Shown here: one piece after another, positions 33,057 to 36,004 of the stretch
Numbering within the stretch: position 1 is the first letter of the stretch
How the letters are laid out: every line of letters begins with the position of its first letter
Assembly: GCA_016793885.1 (NCBI GenBank)
Contig: JAEUHE010000230.1
Span: forward strand, 1-36,004
DNA from: Verrucomicrobiales bacterium
GTDB lineage: Bacteria; Verrucomicrobiota; Verrucomicrobiia; Limisphaerales; UBA11320
DNA: 36,004 nucleotides
Direction of reading: 5' to 3'
Position numbers and translations under genes: made by a program
The notes under the pieces: generated by a model
Told to the model about the DNA's origin: nothing
The model's input: only the letters and a program-made list of their open reading frames with translations
Database searches by the model: none

Positions 33057-33629
33057 ATGGAAATCCTAATGACGATAGTTTCCAACGTATTGCTGTTTCT
33101 GGCCGCCGTGCTGAGCGCGCAACTGGCCGTAGCTTGGGGTGAACTGGGAAGTCACCCGCTTGAGGGAGACAAGAGCGGCTTTGCCGGTTTCGGGGCCGTC
33201 GTTCTCCTGATGCCCATGCGCTGGCTTATGTTGGCGATTCCGATCGCCGTAGGAGCCCGCCGCGTCGCGCTCGCGGCTTCGATCGCCAACCCGTGGCCCA
33301 AGATCGCCGTCCTACTCGCGCTTCATCTCGCCCTAGGGATTGCCGCCTACTGGGTATTCGATTGGATCATGCAGGAGATCCGCGCAGGCCATGCCGGGCC
33401 ACAGCGATTGGCCGTCTTGTTTGGGCTGCTCCTACCAACCCTCATTTGGTCATTGGCGTTCGCGGGGGTCAATCGCGGGTGGATCTCCCGCCACGGGTGG
33501 ATCGCGTGGATCCTGATGGGATTGATGATCTGGAGCCAGGTGGCGACTTGGCGGCAGGGTTACACTCGACCGCAGCCTTCAGCCTCACCCTCGCCCACCG
33601 CTGAGCCGGACGGCCTCCCGGAGAAATAG
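33057..33629 (+). CDS. Hypothetical four-helix membrane protein
   Basis: This 190-residue protein has four hydrophobic segments: about 5-27 (VSNVLLFLAAVLSAQLAVAW), 43-67, 82-103 and 117-137, possibly a fifth at 147-160. The C-terminal tail is Pro/Ser-rich. Not recognised as a known family. An alternative start is Met at 33069. Monocistronic, divergent from the Gfo/Idh gene. Confidence 0.75.
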   Translation: MEILMTIVSNVLLFLAAVLSAQLAVAWGELGSHPLEGDKSGFAGFGAVVLLMPMRWLMLAIPIAVGARRVALAASIANPWPKIAVLLALHLALGIAAYWVFDWIMQEIRAGHAGPQRLAVLFGLLLPTLIWSLAFAGVNRGWISRHGWIAWILMGLMIWSQVATWRQGYTRPQPSASPSPTAEPDGLPEK

Positions 33630-33946
33630 ATCGGCTGCGCCGCTTCTAGACTGAGCCACTCGGCCGCTCGGAGTCCGCTCGGGGAGCCCGTTGGGATCAG
33701 GAGCCCGTTGGGGTCGGATCTCTTAACTCTGCTATCTGACGCTTCACCACTCAGTTTGTCGTCGTCCCGATGCGGATCCGATCCAGGTGATCCCGAAAAA
33801 CCCTTCCCCGTTCGTTTCAGTATATACCACCACTCGGACACATCGATCTCGAACGGCCTTGCCATGCCGGGACTCTATCGACAGTCCGCAAATCTCGCGG
33901 CCAATATCAGAGTTAAGAGATCTGAGGCTGCGCGGTCCCTGCTAGG
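33630..33946. other. Gene-free interval with a long-range inverted repeat
   Basis: There is no gene in this 317-bp gap. It contains a direct repeat GGAGCCCGTTGGG (33682 and about 33700) and the perfect inverted repeat listed next. Confidence 0.6.
33717..33922. repeat. Perfect 15-bp inverted repeat bounding a 206-bp segment
   Basis: GATCTCTTAACTCTG (33717-33731) and CAGAGTTAAGAGATC (33908-33922) are exact reverse complements, 176 bp apart. The enclosed DNA has no coding capacity. It could be a small MITE-like element; no clear target duplication was found. Confidence 0.7.
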
Positions 33947-35491
33947 CTAAGGGGAACGGAGGCGGAAAAACCGAGTGGGGTGGCTGGCCCATTGCGGATC
34001 GCTGAAGTAGGACGAACCATCGGCCAGGGTGTTGGTTCCCACCGGTGACCAAAGGGAATCAACTACGCTGGGACTGGCCTCCACGACCACGGTCTTACCG
34101 CGAGCCCAGCGGATCGTGAACTCAAAGGGGTTGGCCTGAATGCCGAAGCCTGAGTCACGAGGCAAGATCTGGGGCCTCCAAACAGCGGTCGGGCGACCTC
34201 CGAAGGTTGATCTCCAGCTTAGCGCATCAGGCAAGTAGTAGATGGTCAGGTCGCACGAACAACCGAACACCGTCTCCCCCGAGAGGCTTGGGCGGGTACC
34301 CTCGAAATAGACATTCGCCAGGCTGGTGCAACTATGGAATGCCCCGTTTCCAATGAACTTGACGCTATTGGGGATCGTTACACTCGTCAGGCTCACACAG
34401 GAATGGAATGCATAGTCCCCAATGCTGATGACCTTGTTCGGAACGGTGTACCTTACGGTATTGCCTCCTGGACACTGGATTAGTGTGGTCAGGCTTTTGT
34501 CGAACAAAACTCCGTCCACGCTGCCGTAGTTCGAATTGCCCGCATCCACGGTGATCGCCGCTAGGCTGGTGCAGCCAGCGAACGCGTAGTCGCCGATTCT
34601 GACAACACTGCTGGGGATTGTGATAGCCGCGAGGCTCGGGCAGTCGTAGAACGCCGCTTTGCCGATGCTGGCAACACCGTTGGAGATTCCGACGCTCACC
34701 AACTTGAGACAGGCGAGGAAGGCCGTCTCTCCGATCGTGGTAACGCTGCTGGGGATGATCACACTCGTGAGACTGGCGCAGCCGATGAACGCCGAGTCCC
34801 CGATAGACAGAACGCCGTTGAGGATCGAGACACTCGCCAGCCTAGTGGCGCTAGCGAACGCCCGATCGCCGATGCGGATGACTCGGTCGGGAATCGAGTA
34901 GCTCCCGGACTTGCCCTCGGGACATTGGATCAGCGTGGTCAGGCTCTTGTTACACAGGACCCCATCCACGCTACGATAGGCGGGGTTGTCCTCATCCACG
35001 GTGATTTCCGCCAGGTTGGTGGAGGCGGCGAACACCCCAACCCCGATCATTGTGACGCTGCTAGGAATCCTGATACTCGCTAAGGTGGTGCAGTCTGCGA
35101 ACGCCGCGTCCCCGATGTTCGTGAGGTTGTCGGGAATCGTGATGCTTTCCAGCAGAGTGCAGCGAGCGAACGCATAACTCCCGATGCTCGTAACGCTGTC
35201 GGGTATGGTGACATTCGTCAGGCTGGAGCGATGAAAGAAGGCAAGGGACCCGATTGCGGTGACCGGCAGACCATCGATGGTGCTGGGTATCGTTGCTACC
35301 CTCCCGTTTCCGAAGTATCCGGTGATGGTGACCTTTCCGTCTACGGCGGTGTAGACGTAGTCGGCCGGTTGCGCCGACGCAGATAGAGCTAAAACCAGAG
35401 GCAGCAGCCACCTCAGAGCGCAGACGTCACTAAAGTGCCCGGCCACGGAATTCGGCCAGGCATCACTAGAAATGCAGGTGCTTGGTTGCAT
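33947..35491 (-). CDS. BspA-type leucine-rich-repeat surface protein
   Basis: This 514-residue exported protein has a signal peptide with a long n-region (hydrophobic part LRWLLPLVLALSASAQ, about 27-41). About a dozen LRR_5/BspA-type repeats follow (IGDYAFAGCTSLAAITIP-like), interrupted twice by a distinct block with SVDGVL and KSLTTLIQCPGG. The final ~80 residues are a beta domain ending WSPVGTNTLADGSSYFSDPQ, then RFFRLRSP, a tail common in Verrucomicrobia. The start is supported by GGAGG seven bases upstream of the ATG. Presumably a cell-surface or secreted binding protein; no enzyme motif. Confidence 0.95.
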   Translation of the reverse strand: MQPSTCISSDAWPNSVAGHFSDVCALRWLLPLVLALSASAQPADYVYTAVDGKVTITGYFGNGRVATIPSTIDGLPVTAIGSLAFFHRSSLTNVTIPDSVTSIGSYAFARCTLLESITIPDNLTNIGDAAFADCTTLASIRIPSSVTMIGVGVFAASTNLAEITVDEDNPAYRSVDGVLCNKSLTTLIQCPEGKSGSYSIPDRVIRIGDRAFASATRLASVSILNGVLSIGDSAFIGCASLTSVIIPSSVTTIGETAFLACLKLVSVGISNGVASIGKAAFYDCPSLAAITIPSSVVRIGDYAFAGCTSLAAITVDAGNSNYGSVDGVLFDKSLTTLIQCPGGNTVRYTVPNKVISIGDYAFHSCVSLTSVTIPNSVKFIGNGAFHSCTSLANVYFEGTRPSLSGETVFGCSCDLTIYYLPDALSWRSTFGGRPTAVWRPQILPRDSGFGIQANPFEFTIRWARGKTVVVEASPSVVDSLWSPVGTNTLADGSSYFSDPQWASHPTRFFRLRSP

Positions 35492-35572
35492 AAGTATTCC
35501 TCCACTGAAATGCGCTTCTCAATTCTACGTGGACCATCAAACTTTGGGCTTCTTTTGACGAGACAAATGTCT

Positions 35573-35659
35573 GACGGTGTCGTCGATGTGGATGGCGGCG
35601 ATGACACGCATCGCGCTCACCAAGTAGAGCTCCGCCTTCATTCCCAACTGTTTCGCCAA
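35573..35659 (-). pseudogene. YjbQ-like gene fragment
   Basis: About 29 codons read LAKQLGMKAELYLVSAMRVI followed by AAIHIDDTV. They line up with [20 protein letters not shown] followed by ASVYINDAE of the intact YjbQ at 26.8 kb, and the DNA is similar too. The rest of the gene is absent on both sides. It is joined in a different frame to the end of a PEP-CTERM remnant. Confidence 0.6.
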
Positions 35660-35907
35660 GCAAGCAAAGCGCATGTGGCGGCGATTCCAAGCAACAGCGC
35701 CCCGCTAGGCTCAGGCACGATGTAGAGCCCGATATACTCTAGAAGTTGGGGAGTACAACCAATATTATAGCCCAATTGAGGTTGGCTATGTGCGTCCAAC
35801 CCGCTTAATCGAAAATCATGAACCAACCCGGTAGTCGCACGCGGAACGCTACCATCTGCAAGAACTCTGAGGTGGCCCCAATAGTCCGGCCACTTGGAGG
35901 GTTAGTT
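35638..35907 (-). pseudogene. C-terminal remnant of a PEP-CTERM protein
   Basis: The frame is open only after a stop at about 35905-35907 and reads WPDYWGHLRVLADGSVPRAT and on to LYIVPEPSGALLLGIAATCA, then LLAWRNSWE and a stop. This is a PEP-CTERM tail lacking the N-terminal part and signal peptide. The last codons (RNSWE) come from the YjbQ-like fragment, so the natural C-terminus has been replaced. A real short gene with an unusual start is possible but less likely. Confidence 0.6.
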
Positions 35908-36004
35908 AAGCTATGGTGGCTTGGTGTGGGAAAGGTGTAGTCCATCAGAGATGGAGTCTCAATGTTTTAGTTTCGGTGTGTCGTTGGAGATTTGGAATTT
36001 CGGC

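Larger units (their letters stand above)
35492..36004. other. Window-edge region with gene remnants
   Basis: No intact gene is present. It holds the PEP-CTERM and YjbQ remnants listed separately; the last ~100 bases are broken in all three minus-strand frames. Confidence 0.6.

Overview
The window looks like a chromosomal segment of a Verrucomicrobiota bacterium, most likely a Pedosphaera/Limisphaerales-type lineage. This rests on the style of the proteins, not on a marker gene. The clues are PEP-CTERM sorting signals, a pseudopilin-like protein with a C-terminal H-x-DG region, a two-component sensor with an external propeller, Tat-exported Gfo/Idh and TIM-barrel enzymes, a BspA-type leucine-rich protein ending in the FFRLRSP-like tail common in this group, and intergenic DNA full of palindromic and inverted repeats.

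Layout. 2-7246 (+) is the 3' part of a giant secreted multidomain protein with near-identical 119-residue tandem repeats. 7712-11516 (-) is a sensor kinase/LuxR-type regulator pair. 11517-12124 is a repeat-rich gap. 12125-13225 (+) is a TIGR04053-like radical SAM/SPASM protein, converging on a leftward cluster at 13215-18525: His-rich membrane protein, pseudopilin, two choice-of-anchor-M-like secreted proteins, COG0523/CobW GTPase and WD40 protein. I infer a metal (probably zinc) homeostasis function for this cluster. 18647-24436 carries a single-domain response regulator, a Tat-exported sugar isomerase-like protein, an SDR, a YidB-like protein and an MMPL/RND exporter. 24437-28768 is a mosaic of repeats around three small genes (DUF4410 lipoprotein, YjbQ, VOC protein). 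28769-35491 holds hypothetical secreted and membrane proteins, a PEP-CTERM protein, a Tat-exported Gfo/Idh oxidoreductase and a BspA-like LRR protein. The right edge holds PEP-CTERM and YjbQ gene remnants.

The most notable find is a family of about 0.4-kb transposase-less elements (copies at 24722-25127 and 26311-26724, and a decayed one near 7274-7667). Both good copies sit in the same place inside a short palindrome, GCGGY-N8-RCCGC, with the 8-bp centre duplicated on each side. Unoccupied copies of the palindrome lie at 15301-15318 and 28216-28233. The latter is in a duplicated copy of the very same locus, so it gives an empty-site control within the window. This points to a mobile element that targets the loop of an extragenic palindrome.
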